NCBI GenBank assembly: GCA_038729465.1
Contig: JAVYRZ010000002.1
Span: 36,498 to 82,501, forward strand
DNA: 46,004 nucleotides
DNA from: Thermoplasmata archaeon
GTDB lineage: Archaea > Thermoplasmatota > Thermoplasmata > Thermoplasmatales > ARK-15
Direction of reading: 5' to 3'
Shown here: positions 1 to 9,266 of the stretch, in pieces
How positions within the stretch are numbered: position 1 is the first letter of the stretch
Layout of the letters: the number at the start of each line of letters is the position of its first letter
Made by a program: the position numbers and the translations under genes
The notes under the pieces: model-generated
The model's input: the letters and a program-made list of their open reading frames with translations, nothing else
Databases searched by the model: none
Told to the model about the DNA's origin: nothing

Positions 1-2
1 GG

Positions 3-1724
3 CATAACATACAGCTTAACCCTGTTATTGTAACGTTTCCATGGTTCTTCAATTTTACGTTTGGTATATATTTGGATTCATTAGCTTTGGTAATGGTCTT
101 AATGGTTTCTGGAGTATCGTTTTTAATACATCTTTTTGCGATCGGTTACATGGGAAAAGATCCTGCTAGAAACGTATATTTTGCCGAAACTGCATTGTTT
201 ACATCTGGAATGCTTGGGCTTGTGCTCACTTCTAACATGCTTTTGTTTTTTATATTCTGGGAACTTGTGGGTGTGTGTTCATATCTATTGATCGGGTTCT
301 GGTGGTATAAACCTAATGCGGCTGCGGCGGCTAAGAAGGCATTTATAGTGACCAGAGTGGGAGATGTGTTGTTCTTATTTGGTATTGCTGTATTATACTA
401 TTCAATGGTAAATATTGGAATAACCGATCCTCTATCCATCCCTATATTTTTGCAAAATATATCAAAAATCAGTTCCACCAACTTGACACTCATAGGTATA
501 CTGTTCCTGGGTGGAGCAATGGGCAAATCTGCTCAGTTCCCGTTGCATGTGTGGATTCCTGATGCGATGGAAGGGCCTGCAACAGTGTCTGCGTTGATAC
601 ATGCTGCCACGATGGTAACTGCAGGAATATATCTCGTTGCAAGAGTGTTTCCAATATACTTAGATTCGACCACTGCATTGATGGCAGTGCTCTTTGTGGG
701 TGCATTCACTGCATTTTATGCAGGAACGCTTGGGCTTGTTGTTAATGATATAAAGAGAGTTCTGGCGTATTCAACAATCAGCCAATTAGGGTACATGCTT
801 GCTGCTCTGGGTATAGGATTAGTTATCGGCCAGGCTGCAATTTCTGCGAGCATATATCACCTGATTGTTCACTCGTTTTTAAAAGCATTGTTATTCCTGT
901 CAGCCGGTGCGATACTATTCGCATTGTTAGATACTAGGGATATTAGGAAGATGGGCGGATTATGGAGAAAGATGCCAATTACAATAACCATGATGTTCAT
1001 AGGAGCATTAACACTGGTAGGATTTCCGTTAACTGCAGGATTTTTCAGCAAGGATGAGATAATATCTTTAGCGTATGTATTTTACCAAGCTAACGGGGAC
1101 ATATTACCATGGTTGTTTCTAGTGCTGGGTGCATTTTTAACAACATTATACACATTCAGAATGTTCTTTTTGGTGGCACTAGGCAAACCAAAAACCTATG
1201 CTGCAGAGCATGCAAAAGACCCACCATGGATAATGATCATACCGCTCGTGGTTTTAGCTGCATTGTCACTTGTTTTCGGAATCTGGCAAGATCCTTTTTA
1301 TTCATATGTATCTGGCATACCATCCGATCATGTGAACCTACTGATAGAATATACTCCAACAATATTGATGTTTGCAGGATTAGGCATTGCGTATGTATTC
1401 TATGGCAACAGAAAGCTGGATGCCTCAAAAGTAGCTGCAGGAAGCGGTCCTTTTTACACACTTTTGAAATCTAAATATTATTTAGACTATATCTTCACAA
1501 ACTTAATTGCTGAAAGGATAGTGGTGTTTGTTTCTATGATTACTTATTTGTTTGATAAGTATATAATTGACGGAATTGTAAATGGAGCTGCGAAACTTGT
1601 ATATGTAACGGGAAGGATTTCGAGAAAATTGCAGACTGGAGTTATACAGAACTATACTGCATTTTTGATAATAGGTGCCATATTGTTATTAATAATACTT
1701 AGAATCTGGGGGGTATGGCTATGA
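3..1724 (+). CDS. nuoL: NADH-quinone oxidoreductase subunit L (5' end outside window)
   Basis: Proton-pumping, antiporter-like membrane subunit of respiratory complex I. The frame is open from the first bases of the window and reads NuoL-like sequence (NPVIVTFPWFFNF, then YLDSLALVMVLMV), so the gene begins upstream and only the N-terminal part is missing. The protein is almost entirely hydrophobic helices. Visible family landmarks are the acidic helix motif FIFWELVGVCSYLLIGFW, the GKSAQFPLHVWIPDAMEGP loop and the HAATMVTAGIY helix. The C-terminus ends with extra helices, as expected for the NuoL lateral-helix region. It overlaps nuoM by 10 nt. An Fpo or Hyf-type homologue cannot be excluded from one subunit, but the L-M-N order supports Nuo or Fpo. 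Confidence 0.95.
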   Translation, partial: HNIQLNPVIVTFPWFFNFTFGIYLDSLALVMVLMVSGVSFLIHLFAIGYMGKDPARNVYFAETALFTSGMLGLVLTSNMLLFFIFWELVGVCSYLLIGFWWYKPNAAAAAKKAFIVTRVGDVLFLFGIAVLYYSMVNIGITDPLSIPIFLQNISKISSTNLTLIGILFLGGAMGKSAQFPLHVWIPDAMEGPATVSALIHAATMVTAGIYLVARVFPIYLDSTTALMAVLFVGAFTAFYAGTLGLVVNDIKRVLAYSTISQLGYMLAALGIGLVIGQAAISASIYHLIVHSFLKALLFLSAGAILFALLDTRDIRKMGGLWRKMPITITMMFIGALTLVGFPLTAGFFSKDEIISLAYVFYQANGDILPWLFLVLGAFLTTLYTFRMFFLVALGKPKTYAAEHAKDPPWIMIIPLVVLAALSLVFGIWQDPFYSYVSGIPSDHVNLLIEYTPTILMFAGLGIAYVFYGNRKLDASKVAAGSGPFYTLLKSKYYLDYIFTNLIAERIVVFVSMITYLFDKYIIDGIVNGAAKLVYVTGRISRKLQTGVIQNYTAFLIIGAILLLIILRIWGVWL

Positions 1725-3190
1725 GCTATCTGTTACTTATCCTTCTATTAATTCCCCTCATTACAAGCTTGATCCTGTTCTTTACCAGATCTAAATATTC
1801 CAAGTACATTGCAGTAGCGGGCACATTAGTAACTCTTGTATATTCAATCTATCTCTTTACACAGTTTTTATTTGTCTCTGGTTATCAGCTAGTTTTAAAC
1901 ATTTCGTTATCATCGCAGTATGGGATTAGCTTTTATCTGGGATTAGACGGTCTGAGTCTTCCACTTGTAATACTGACCTCAATAGTCCTTTTAATCGCAG
2001 TGTGGTATCAGAAACACACAGAGAGAGAAAATCTGTACTATGGATTGCTATTATTCCTGGAATTCGGATTGATGGGCGTGTTTATATCTCTGGATTTTTT
2101 CATATTTTACATATTCTGGGAGCTTGTATTGATTCCCGGCTACTTTTTGGTCGGAAGATGGGGCGGGTCGAGAAAAGATTATGTATCCATCAAGTTCCTG
2201 ATATATACTCACGTGGGATCTCTGTTTATGTTACTTTCTATATTTACCTTATATTATTATAATGGAATACAGAATTATTTCACGTTCAGCATTCCTGTAT
2301 TGTTGCAAAATATTGGCTCGCTGCACATCCCAACGCTTTGGAGCAGTTTTATAGTATTTGGATTCATGCTTGCGTTTCTCATAAAGCTACCAACCGTACC
2401 ATTACATACATGGGCTCCTGACGCATATGTAGAAGCCCCTGATTCAGCAAGCATGATATTTTCAGGGGTAATGTCAAAGATGGGCGCTTACGGACTGTTC
2501 AGATTCATATTATCTTTTGCTCCGATAATGAACTCTACTGAATATTATATATTGTTAGGGCTTGGGATATTGAGCTTGCTCTATGCATCTCTCTCGGCAC
2601 TAGCTCAAAAAGACCTGAAAAGACTGGTATCTTATGCGAGCATTGGCCATATGTCTTTTATTACCATTGCGGTTGCAATAGGCATAATGTTCACTGGACC
2701 AATCAGGAATCTGGTAGTTGCGGGTGGAATGTTTTATATGTTTGCTCATGGCATAATAATAGTGATATTATTTGGCTCAGTTGGAGCGGTTGAGAGAGCT
2801 ACAAAGTCCAGAATAATAGGAGATCTTGGCGGACTGACCAAGAAAATGCCATATCTGGCTTTTATTATGACCGCCGGGTTCTTGGCCTCGCTGGGCCTGC
2901 CAGGATTTGCAGGATTTATAGCCGAGTTTTCCATAATAATAGGAGTGTATCCGTTCATACACTATCTAATACTGCTGATATTGGTGGGTGTGGTGCTAGT
3001 GGCAAGCTATCATTTATGGGCATTGCAGAGAGCCATATTTGGGCCATATAATGAAACTTTAGGAAATATTAAAGATATGACCAGATACGAGTTCTGGCCA
3101 ATGCTTATGGGAGTATTGATAGCGTTGTTTCTGGGTATCTATCCAACAGTGTTGTTTAAAATAATTACCTTATTTAGTGGAGGTGCATAA
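1715..3190 (+). CDS. nuoM: NADH-quinone oxidoreductase subunit M
   Basis: Second antiporter-like, proton-translocating membrane subunit of complex I, 491 aa (normal length). The essential acidic residue of the fifth-helix motif is present in FFIFYIFWELVLIPGYFLVG, and the conserved lysine and PLHTWAPDAY loop in FLIKLPTVPLHTWAPDAYVE. The ATG at 1715 sits inside the last codons of nuoL, so the two are translationally coupled. nuoN follows after 2 nt. The family assignment is firm. Whether the complex takes electrons from NADH, F420H2 or ferredoxin cannot be told here, because the input-module genes lie outside the window. Confidence 0.95.
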   Translation: MAMSYLLLILLLIPLITSLILFFTRSKYSKYIAVAGTLVTLVYSIYLFTQFLFVSGYQLVLNISLSSQYGISFYLGLDGLSLPLVILTSIVLLIAVWYQKHTERENLYYGLLLFLEFGLMGVFISLDFFIFYIFWELVLIPGYFLVGRWGGSRKDYVSIKFLIYTHVGSLFMLLSIFTLYYYNGIQNYFTFSIPVLLQNIGSLHIPTLWSSFIVFGFMLAFLIKLPTVPLHTWAPDAYVEAPDSASMIFSGVMSKMGAYGLFRFILSFAPIMNSTEYYILLGLGILSLLYASLSALAQKDLKRLVSYASIGHMSFITIAVAIGIMFTGPIRNLVVAGGMFYMFAHGIIIVILFGSVGAVERATKSRIIGDLGGLTKKMPYLAFIMTAGFLASLGLPGFAGFIAEFSIIIGVYPFIHYLILLILVGVVLVASYHLWALQRAIFGPYNETLGNIKDMTRYEFWPMLMGVLIALFLGIYPTVLFKIITLFSGGA

Positions 3191-3192
3191 AA

Positions 3193-4602
3193 GTGAATAT
3201 TATTCCAATTTATCCAGAGCTCATAATAGGAATAGGTGCATTCTTAGTGATATTAGTAGGAATGGCAACACAAAATAACAAAGTATTGGCAGGACTTTCT
3301 GCTGCTGTAGCACTTTTTTCTCTTGCAACAATACTGTTAAACTTTTCGAACACTGCAACATTGCTGTCAAACAGTATTCAGATCACGTCATTGGGGAATA
3401 TATTTAATCTATTGTTCATTACAGCGCTACTGTTTACCCTTTACTCTTCAGTAAGAGATACTAAGTCCAGGCCTGAAATATATTATGCACTGCTCCTGTT
3501 TGCAACACTGGGAATGATGTTTGTATCCTTTTCAAATAATCTTGTGATGATCTTTGTTGCATTTGAGACGTCCAGTATTGCTACATATGCACTTACCGCT
3601 TATAACAAAGAAAAGAGAGCTTTGGAAGCATCTTTGAAATACTTTGTTACAGGTGCAGTATCTTCTGCATTTTTAGTATTTGGAATATCATATTTGTATC
3701 TAGCGTCTGGATCGTTCAGCTTTAGCGCTTTGTATACAGTATCTAACACATATTCAATAATCGGATTAGTATTGCTGGTTGTGGGATTTGGGTTCAAACT
3801 TGCACTGTTTCCGTTCCATTCTTGGGCAGTGGATACATATACTGGCGCGAGATCTTCGCTCTCTGCATTTCTGTCAACAGGCAGCAAATTGATGGCTTTG
3901 ATAGCTATTGTCAGACTTATATTATTTGCATTTTATGGGATGAAGTATGATGTGTACATAATATTCGCAATACTATCTGTATTGACCATGACATTCGGAA
4001 ACATCGTTGCACTGGTCCAGAAAGATGTAAAGAGAATGCTTGCTTATTCTTCCATTGCCAATGCAGGATATCTTAGCTTGTTTTTTGTCATTGCCGGATA
4101 CACTTACAATAATACGATCTTAGGGTATGGCCTTGCAGCATTGCTCATATTTTCAATTGCCTATCTTTTCATGAAAGCAGGATTGTTTATAGCGACGAGT
4201 CCTTTTGAAGGCAGTGACGCATTTTTGGACAGATTTGCAGGGCTCGGTAAAAAAGCACCGTTGTTCGGGCTATCTATTGCGCTGTTGTTAATGTCACTCG
4301 CCGGAATACCTCCAACTCTAGGGTTTGTGGGAAAATACTATTTATTCCTGACCTTGATAGAATCTAACTTGTTGTGGCTTGCCATTATAGCAATAATAAA
4401 CAGTGCGATATCAGTGTTCTATTATTTCAGGGTAATTATGTACATGTACTGGAAACCGTCAAACGAGCCGATAAAAGTAGGATCACAGATTATGATTCCG
4501 GTATTTATAGCAGCGATGGCAGTGATACTATTGGGAATTCTCAGTCCTTACCTGATCGGTTCTCTAAATCATATTGCTACCGTTTTCTTGGGAGGGATAT
4601 AA
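3193..4602 (+). CDS. nuoN: NADH-quinone oxidoreductase subunit N
   Basis: Third antiporter-like membrane subunit of complex I, 469 aa, with about 14 predicted membrane helices. The diagnostic segment KLALFPFHSWAVDTYTGA is followed by STGSKLMALIAIVRLI, as in NuoN/FpoN proteins. The start is a GTG two nucleotides after the nuoM stop. The stop codon abuts the ATG of the next, unrecognised gene with no spacer, which indicates one transcript. Nothing abnormal is seen in length or motifs. Confidence 0.94.
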   Translation: MNIIPIYPELIIGIGAFLVILVGMATQNNKVLAGLSAAVALFSLATILLNFSNTATLLSNSIQITSLGNIFNLLFITALLFTLYSSVRDTKSRPEIYYALLLFATLGMMFVSFSNNLVMIFVAFETSSIATYALTAYNKEKRALEASLKYFVTGAVSSAFLVFGISYLYLASGSFSFSALYTVSNTYSIIGLVLLVVGFGFKLALFPFHSWAVDTYTGARSSLSAFLSTGSKLMALIAIVRLILFAFYGMKYDVYIIFAILSVLTMTFGNIVALVQKDVKRMLAYSSIANAGYLSLFFVIAGYTYNNTILGYGLAALLIFSIAYLFMKAGLFIATSPFEGSDAFLDRFAGLGKKAPLFGLSIALLLMSLAGIPPTLGFVGKYYLFLTLIESNLLWLAIIAIINSAISVFYYFRVIMYMYWKPSNEPIKVGSQIMIPVFIAAMAVILLGILSPYLIGSLNHIATVFLGGI

Positions 4603-4974
4603 ATGATTATTGATTTTTACTTGACTATTTATGATACCGAGCTCATCAATGGAGACATAAAAAAAGCGTACAATGCACTTAAAAAAATAGAGAAATATGC
4701 CATAAAGAATAAAGGTTCAAAATATGCGGACGGTGCATACAAGTTTGCTGAAATAAACATGAAAGTTCTGGAGAGGAAGATTGACATGAACGCTGCAAGA
4801 GCTGAGTTGTTGAACATTGCAGAAACATATCCTGATTTTTATCTATATAACAAGCTAGATATTGAAGATCCTAAAGTAGCGGCTATGGCATATATTTTCA
4901 GACTAGAATATTCATTGAATCGTTATGATCCAGCATATCCAGCATTTAATATGCAGAGGTGTGACGATTTATGA
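4603..4974 (+). CDS. Unrecognised 123-aa helical protein coupled to nuoN
   Basis: I do not recognise this protein. It is soluble, charged and apparently all-helical (repeated KKAYNALKKIEKYA- and KYADGAYKFAEINMK-like amphipathic stretches), which resembles TPR-like helical pairs. It has no signal peptide or membrane segment and one Cys near the end. The ATG directly follows the nuoN stop, and the next gene overlaps its stop by ATGA, so it is translated as part of the complex I operon. A role in complex I assembly or regulation is a guess from position only. Confidence 0.75.
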   Translation: MIIDFYLTIYDTELINGDIKKAYNALKKIEKYAIKNKGSKYADGAYKFAEINMKVLERKIDMNAARAELLNIAETYPDFYLYNKLDIEDPKVAAMAYIFRLEYSLNRYDPAYPAFNMQRCDDL

Positions 4975-5219
4975 ATCATTGTTTCAAAGAATTTGAGGAA
5001 CATAAATCTGAAGAATCTGCTGTTGAGTGTTTGAGATGCCTGAAAGAACACTATGAAGAGCTATTTTTTGATGACACTGAAAAGAGATTGAAACTTGCAA
5101 GTGAAGAGTGGGATAAGGAAATAACCAAGTATATGGTTGAGATCAGTGAGATATTAAATATTAAGAGCAGAGAGCAGTTTATAGAGGTAAAAGAAAAATA
5201 TAATTTAACAATATATTGA
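4971..5219 (+). CDS. Unrecognised 82-aa protein with Cys/His cluster
   Basis: Small acidic, helical protein of unknown family, last gene of the nuo transcript. The ATGA overlap with the preceding frame implies translational coupling. Four potential metal ligands cluster in the first third: C4, C20, C23 and H27 (ECLRCLKEH), with further His at 3 and 11. A zinc or iron-sulfur site is therefore possible but unproven. No membrane segment is present. About 45 nt of AT-rich spacer with a TATA-like element separates it from radB. Confidence 0.7.
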   Translation: MNHCFKEFEEHKSEESAVECLRCLKEHYEELFFDDTEKRLKLASEEWDKEITKYMVEISEILNIKSREQFIEVKEKYNLTIY

Positions 5220-5232
5220 AAAAATAGAAGTT

Positions 5233-5240
5233 GTTAAATA
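5233..5240 (+). promoter_or_regulatory. TATA-like element of radB
   Basis: GTTAAATA is centred 27 nt upstream of the radB ATG (5264). That is the spacing expected when transcription begins at the start codon, so the radB mRNA is probably leaderless. No Shine-Dalgarno sequence precedes the ATG, which agrees. Confidence 0.5.
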
Positions 5241-5263
5241 TCTCTTTTATAATTATTATTTAG

Positions 5264-5956
5264 ATGAGAATAGATAGAGTATCTACGGGATGCGATGCGT
5301 TTGACCAGCTTTTGAATGGTGGAATTGAAAAAGGGCATATTACAGAGATATTTGGGGAAGGTGGGTCAGGGAAGACTAATATTTGCATAGAAACTGCAAT
5401 AACAGAATCTAAAAAAGGAAATAAAGTTGTTTATGTGGATACAGAAGGAATTTCTGCAGAGCGGTTATATCAGATATTAAACAATGCGCCTGAAGAAACA
5501 TTGAAAAACATTTATTTTTTCAGATCTTACTCTATAGAAGATCAAGAGGAGATGATGAGCAAGGCAATATCATTAATAGAAGAGCAAAAAGATATATCGC
5601 TGATAATAGTAGATTCACTTACCGAGTTTTACAGGGCAGAGCTTTCAAACGGAACATCCACAAAAGCAAAACTGTTCTTATCAAAGGAGCTTACAAATCT
5701 ATCTAAAATAAGCAAAAAAAGAAATGTTGCAGTGCTTGTAACCAACCAGGTTTACCTGGATATTAACACTAAAGATATTATGCCATTAGGAGGGTATATA
5801 CTAAATCATATAGCAAAAACCATAATCCTGCTTAGAAAGGTTGGAAGGGGGAAAAGAGAAGCAATACTTCAGAAGCACAGGTCCATAGAAGAAGGTAGAA
5901 CAGTGACTTTAAAAATCACAAACATTGGTTTTGAAAGAGACATGGAGGATCAGTAA
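5264..5956 (+). CDS. radB: RadB recombinase paralogue
   Basis: Single-domain RecA/Rad51-family ATPase of Euryarchaeota that assists RadA in homologous recombination. The length, 230 aa, is typical for RadB, which lacks the N-terminal helix-hairpin-helix domain of RadA. Walker A is GEGGSGKTN at residues 31-39 and Walker B is LIIVD at 113-117. The opening STGCDAFDQLLNGGIEKGHITEI is the usual RadA/RadB lead-in. The downstream flap endonuclease gene follows within 1 nt, making a small DNA repair unit. The first ATG is favoured because the TATA element lies 27 nt ahead of it. Confidence 0.95.
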   Translation: MRIDRVSTGCDAFDQLLNGGIEKGHITEIFGEGGSGKTNICIETAITESKKGNKVVYVDTEGISAERLYQILNNAPEETLKNIYFFRSYSIEDQEEMMSKAISLIEEQKDISLIIVDSLTEFYRAELSNGTSTKAKLFLSKELTNLSKISKKRNVAVLVTNQVYLDINTKDIMPLGGYILNHIAKTIILLRKVGRGKREAILQKHRSIEEGRTVTLKITNIGFERDMEDQ

Positions 5957-5957
5957 A

Positions 5958-6977
5958 ATGGGAGTTGACATATCTTCTATCCTGGATATCCAAAGCATTC
6001 AATTTAGAGATCTAAGCGGGAAAGTAATAGCGATTGATGCTTACAATGCTCTGTATCAGTTTCTTTCTATAATAAGACAGGCGGATGGAACACCGTTAAA
6101 GGATTCTGCTGGCAGGATTACTTCCCATATCTCCGGACTTTTTTACAGGACCAGCAATATATTAGAGTTTGGAATTAAACCAGTATATGTGTTTGACGGA
6201 AAGCCACCGGAACTAAAAAGATCAGTTATTGAGAAAAGAAACGCGATAAGAAACAATGCAGAAGCAGAATGGAAAACGGCAATAGAATCTGGGAATATGG
6301 AAGAGGCTAGAAAATGGTCTCAGCAATCTTCAAGGGTGAACAGGGAGGTGGTTGAAGAGTCCAAAAAATTGTTAGATTATATGGGCATAGCGTGGATTCA
6401 GGCACCTTCTGAGGGTGAGGCACAGGCATCATATATGGCCAGAAAAGGAGACGCATACGGAGTTGGATCACAAGATTACGATTCTCTTTTGTTCAATACC
6501 CCATATTTGCTGCGAAACCTTACAGTATCCGGAAAGAGGAAGATGCCTGGCAAAAAAGTTTATAAAGACATCTCTCCTGAAATAATAGACTTGTCTAAAA
6601 ATTTAAAAAATTTGCAGATTACACGTGAACAGCTTGTAGATATGGGCATTTTGATAGGAACGGATTTCAATGAAGGCATAAAAAATATAGGACCAAAAAA
6701 AGCACTTTTGCTCATTAAAAAATATGGGAACTTAGAGAGCATAGAAAAAGAAAAAGGATTTATGATTGAAAATTATGAACAGGTGAGATCCATATTTTTA
6801 AAGCCGGATATAGCTCCAGAGTATAAGATTGAATGGAAACAAATTGACGATTTGAAACTGGCAGAGTTTTTATGCGAAGAGCATGATTTTTCAAAAGAAC
6901 GGGTAAGTTCTACCATTGAAAAATTGAAAATGGTCCAGAAGAATAAGGCTCAGAGAGATTTAAGCGAATGGCTATGA
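5958..6977 (+). CDS. fen: Flap endonuclease 1
   Basis: Structure-specific 5' nuclease that removes flaps during Okazaki fragment maturation and repair. The start is set at ATG 5958, one nucleotide after the radB stop, giving MGVDISSILD, the conserved FEN-1 N-terminus. A longer in-frame start at 5925 would lie inside radB. Acidic metal ligands are visible: D27 in AIDAYNAL, the Asp of VFDGKPPELK, SEGEAQASY, SQDYDSLL and GTDFNEGIKNIGPKKAL. The C-terminus QRDLSEWL fits a PCNA-binding PIP box (QxxLxxWL). Length 339 aa is normal. The gene converges on tiaS with a 9-nt gap. Confidence 0.95.
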   Translation: MGVDISSILDIQSIQFRDLSGKVIAIDAYNALYQFLSIIRQADGTPLKDSAGRITSHISGLFYRTSNILEFGIKPVYVFDGKPPELKRSVIEKRNAIRNNAEAEWKTAIESGNMEEARKWSQQSSRVNREVVEESKKLLDYMGIAWIQAPSEGEAQASYMARKGDAYGVGSQDYDSLLFNTPYLLRNLTVSGKRKMPGKKVYKDISPEIIDLSKNLKNLQITREQLVDMGILIGTDFNEGIKNIGPKKALLLIKKYGNLESIEKEKGFMIENYEQVRSIFLKPDIAPEYKIEWKQIDDLKLAEFLCEEHDFSKERVSSTIEKLKMVQKNKAQRDLSEWL

Positions 6978-6986
6978 TACTTTTTT

Positions 6987-8282
6987 TCATAATTTTTGCA
7001 TGAGTTTTATAGGTTTAGATAGATGTCTACGTGCTATACTAGGAACCTCATAATAATTCAATTCTAACGATCTGGATAATTCAACCTGTTCGTAATTAAC
7101 ACTTTTAGTACCGCAATTTCGGCATCTGTATCCTTTTTCTCTGCCAATAGAATCCATCTTCTTATGGCATATTGGGCAGATTGGGGGTATGTTTTTCATT
7201 ATTTTCTGCAACTTTAGAATCTCTATTTTTTCAATATTGATCGTATTTTCACCTTTTCTTTTTCCGCCAAACACCTTTAATTCATCGCCTATCACAAGAT
7301 TCTTAACAATATCTCTGAACTCCTTGGTGGGTTCATATGCAGCACAGGTGATCTTACCAGTTTTGTCAGAGAGTTCAAAGAGCACATGCCCACCTTTTAT
7401 TATTCTTGGCGAAGATATCACTTTTCCTATCAACATTACGCTCTCGTATTCTCTGATATTCACAATTTTTTTTCTCAGTATATGATCATCAGTACCCTGA
7501 TTTGTCTCAAAAATAAGGTAACTTTCAAATTCAGCCGTAATTATTTTCAGACATCTCAGTAACTCTCGAGGATCTGTGCCCCTTACTCCGTATAAAACTG
7601 GAGTTTTAGAGTTTGGCTTGATAGAGATATGCTTGTTTCTGTAGTCATAGTTATCAAAAGTATGCTTTAGCTTCTGGTCAAGTTCTATCACTTCTTCTGT
7701 CTTGATTTCTCTAGAATTGAACCATTGCTTCTCATTCAGATATGTTATAAGTTCGTATGTTTTGCGTTTTGCTCTCCATGCTATTGCTGCAGAAGCACCG
7801 ATTATGCCCCTCCCATTCTTATATTTTTTAAATATTGTATTGCCCAGTTCTTTTTCAACATCGTCTATATTTACTACTGATCTCACAGCTTTCCAGTACA
7901 TTTTTTCGCTAAGCTTCTTGCTGGATATCACAATTCCTGGGTTTGTGTTTTCATCTTTAAATATCGCATATTTTTCAACAATTCTTTTTACATTATCCAC
8001 AACATCAGGATCTATATGAATATCCTTTGAGTAGGAATATGCATATATCTTATTTCCTTTTATAGCACCTGCAAGAAATTTTGGGCCTGTGCCTTTCCCG
8101 AATTTCAGGCAAATTGCACCGTTACCTCTGGTTTTCCAAGGTATGTTTGGGTTCAGACGCACAAGCCTTGGGTATCCAATAAGGTCAAGCCCCAAATTCT
8201 CAATTAATGATACTGCTAGATATGTGGTACACATCCCTTCTGTAGAATCGGTATCATCTATTCCGATATATATACCTGCCAT
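6987..8282 (-). CDS. tiaS: tRNA(Ile2) 2-agmatinylcytidine synthetase
   Basis: TiaS uses agmatine and ATP to convert C34 of the CAU-anticodon tRNA-Ile to agmatidine, so that it reads AUA. The 431-aa protein opens with IYIGIDDTDSTEGMCTTYLA, the signature of the family. It continues into an OB-fold region (ESVMLIGKVISSPRIIKGGH) and ends with a zinc ribbon, CPICHKKM followed by CRNCG. All parts of the archaeal enzyme are present. It is the last gene behind purE and guaA subunit B, 9 nt after the latter's stop. It depends on agmatine, which also feeds the agmatinase-family enzyme near 38.5 kb. Confidence 0.93.
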   Translation of the reverse strand: MAGIYIGIDDTDSTEGMCTTYLAVSLIENLGLDLIGYPRLVRLNPNIPWKTRGNGAICLKFGKGTGPKFLAGAIKGNKIYAYSYSKDIHIDPDVVDNVKRIVEKYAIFKDENTNPGIVISSKKLSEKMYWKAVRSVVNIDDVEKELGNTIFKKYKNGRGIIGASAAIAWRAKRKTYELITYLNEKQWFNSREIKTEEVIELDQKLKHTFDNYDYRNKHISIKPNSKTPVLYGVRGTDPRELLRCLKIITAEFESYLIFETNQGTDDHILRKKIVNIREYESVMLIGKVISSPRIIKGGHVLFELSDKTGKITCAAYEPTKEFRDIVKNLVIGDELKVFGGKRKGENTINIEKIEILKLQKIMKNIPPICPICHKKMDSIGREKGYRCRNCGTKSVNYEQVELSRSLELNYYEVPSIARRHLSKPIKLMQKL

Positions 8283-8291
8283 TTACAGAGC

Positions 8292-9254
8292 CTATTCCCA
8301 TTCTATTGTAGCAGGGGGCTTATTAGTGATATCATAAACAACCCTGTTAACGCCTTTAATTGAATTTGTAATTTTTATAGAAATCTCATCCAATAAATCA
8401 AAAGGTATTCTGCTGAACGTGCCAGACATTCCATCTATAGACTCTATAGCTCTCAGTGCAATAGTATATCCAAATGCCCTCTTGTCTCCATGGACCCCTA
8501 CACTTCTCGTAGATAATAATACCGCAAAAAATTGCCATGGTTTCTGTATCTTTGAATCTCTTACCGCTTTATATATCTCAGTTTCAAAAATATAGTTTGC
8601 ATCTCTCACAATTTCTAATTTTTCAGAAGTGATCTCGCCCATAACCCTTATTGCAAGGCCAGGGCCAGGAAACGGTTGTCGCTCAGAAACACTAAGTCCC
8701 AGATATCTTGCTAATTCCCTGACTTCATCCTTATAAAGATCTCTCAATGGCTCTAAAATTCTCAATTTGATATTTTTTGGTATGCCCCCTACATTATGAT
8801 GAGTCTTAATGGTCTCTCTCAGTTCGTCCCCAGATTCTATCCAATCTGGTGCTATTGTGCCTTGAACTAAATAATGTGCTCCAAACTTCTGTGCTTCTCG
8901 CTCAAATATTCTTATAAATGTTTCTCCGATAACTTTTCTTTTTTGTTCAGGATCTGCTATTCCTTTCAAACCATTTAAAAATGTATCGATCTCTGATAAA
9001 CTTAAAAAATTTATGCCCAAGCCCTTCAACATCTGAATAACTTCTTCATTTTCATATTTTCTCATCAAACCTGTATCTATGAATATAGCCTCTAGATTAG
9101 CTCCTATAGCTTTGCTTACAAGTATCGCAGCTACTGTGCTATCTACCCCGCCAGATACTGCAATAACTGCCTTATCATTTTTTATAGTTTCTCTGATATT
9201 TAATATAACCTCTTCAACAAATTTTGACGGATCAAAAATCTTAAGTTTAGTCAT
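8292..9254 (-). CDS. guaAB: GMP synthase subunit B (PP-loop ATPase)
   Basis: Synthetase half of archaeal two-subunit GMP synthase. It adenylates XMP and aminates it with ammonia supplied by the separate glutaminase subunit, which is not in this window. The PP-loop SGGVDST is at residues 34-40, and ERQPFPGPGLAIRVMGEI and the C-terminal ITNKPPATIEWE are characteristic. Length 320 aa matches stand-alone subunit B. The ATG is preceded by a good GTAGGAGTGA ribosome-binding site overlapping the purE stop region, so purE and this gene form one purine-synthesis transcript. Confidence 0.95.
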   Translation of the reverse strand: MTKLKIFDPSKFVEEVILNIRETIKNDKAVIAVSGGVDSTVAAILVSKAIGANLEAIFIDTGLMRKYENEEVIQMLKGLGINFLSLSEIDTFLNGLKGIADPEQKRKVIGETFIRIFEREAQKFGAHYLVQGTIAPDWIESGDELRETIKTHHNVGGIPKNIKLRILEPLRDLYKDEVRELARYLGLSVSERQPFPGPGLAIRVMGEITSEKLEIVRDANYIFETEIYKAVRDSKIQKPWQFFAVLLSTRSVGVHGDKRAFGYTIALRAIESIDGMSGTFSRIPFDLLDEISIKITNSIKGVNRVVYDITNKPPATIEWE

Positions 9255-9266
9255 TTATACTCACTC

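Noticed and set aside
5925-5957. Longer N-terminus of FEN-1 beginning at 5925
   Set aside because: The extension lies within radB, and MGVDISSILD at 5958 is the conserved FEN-1 start.
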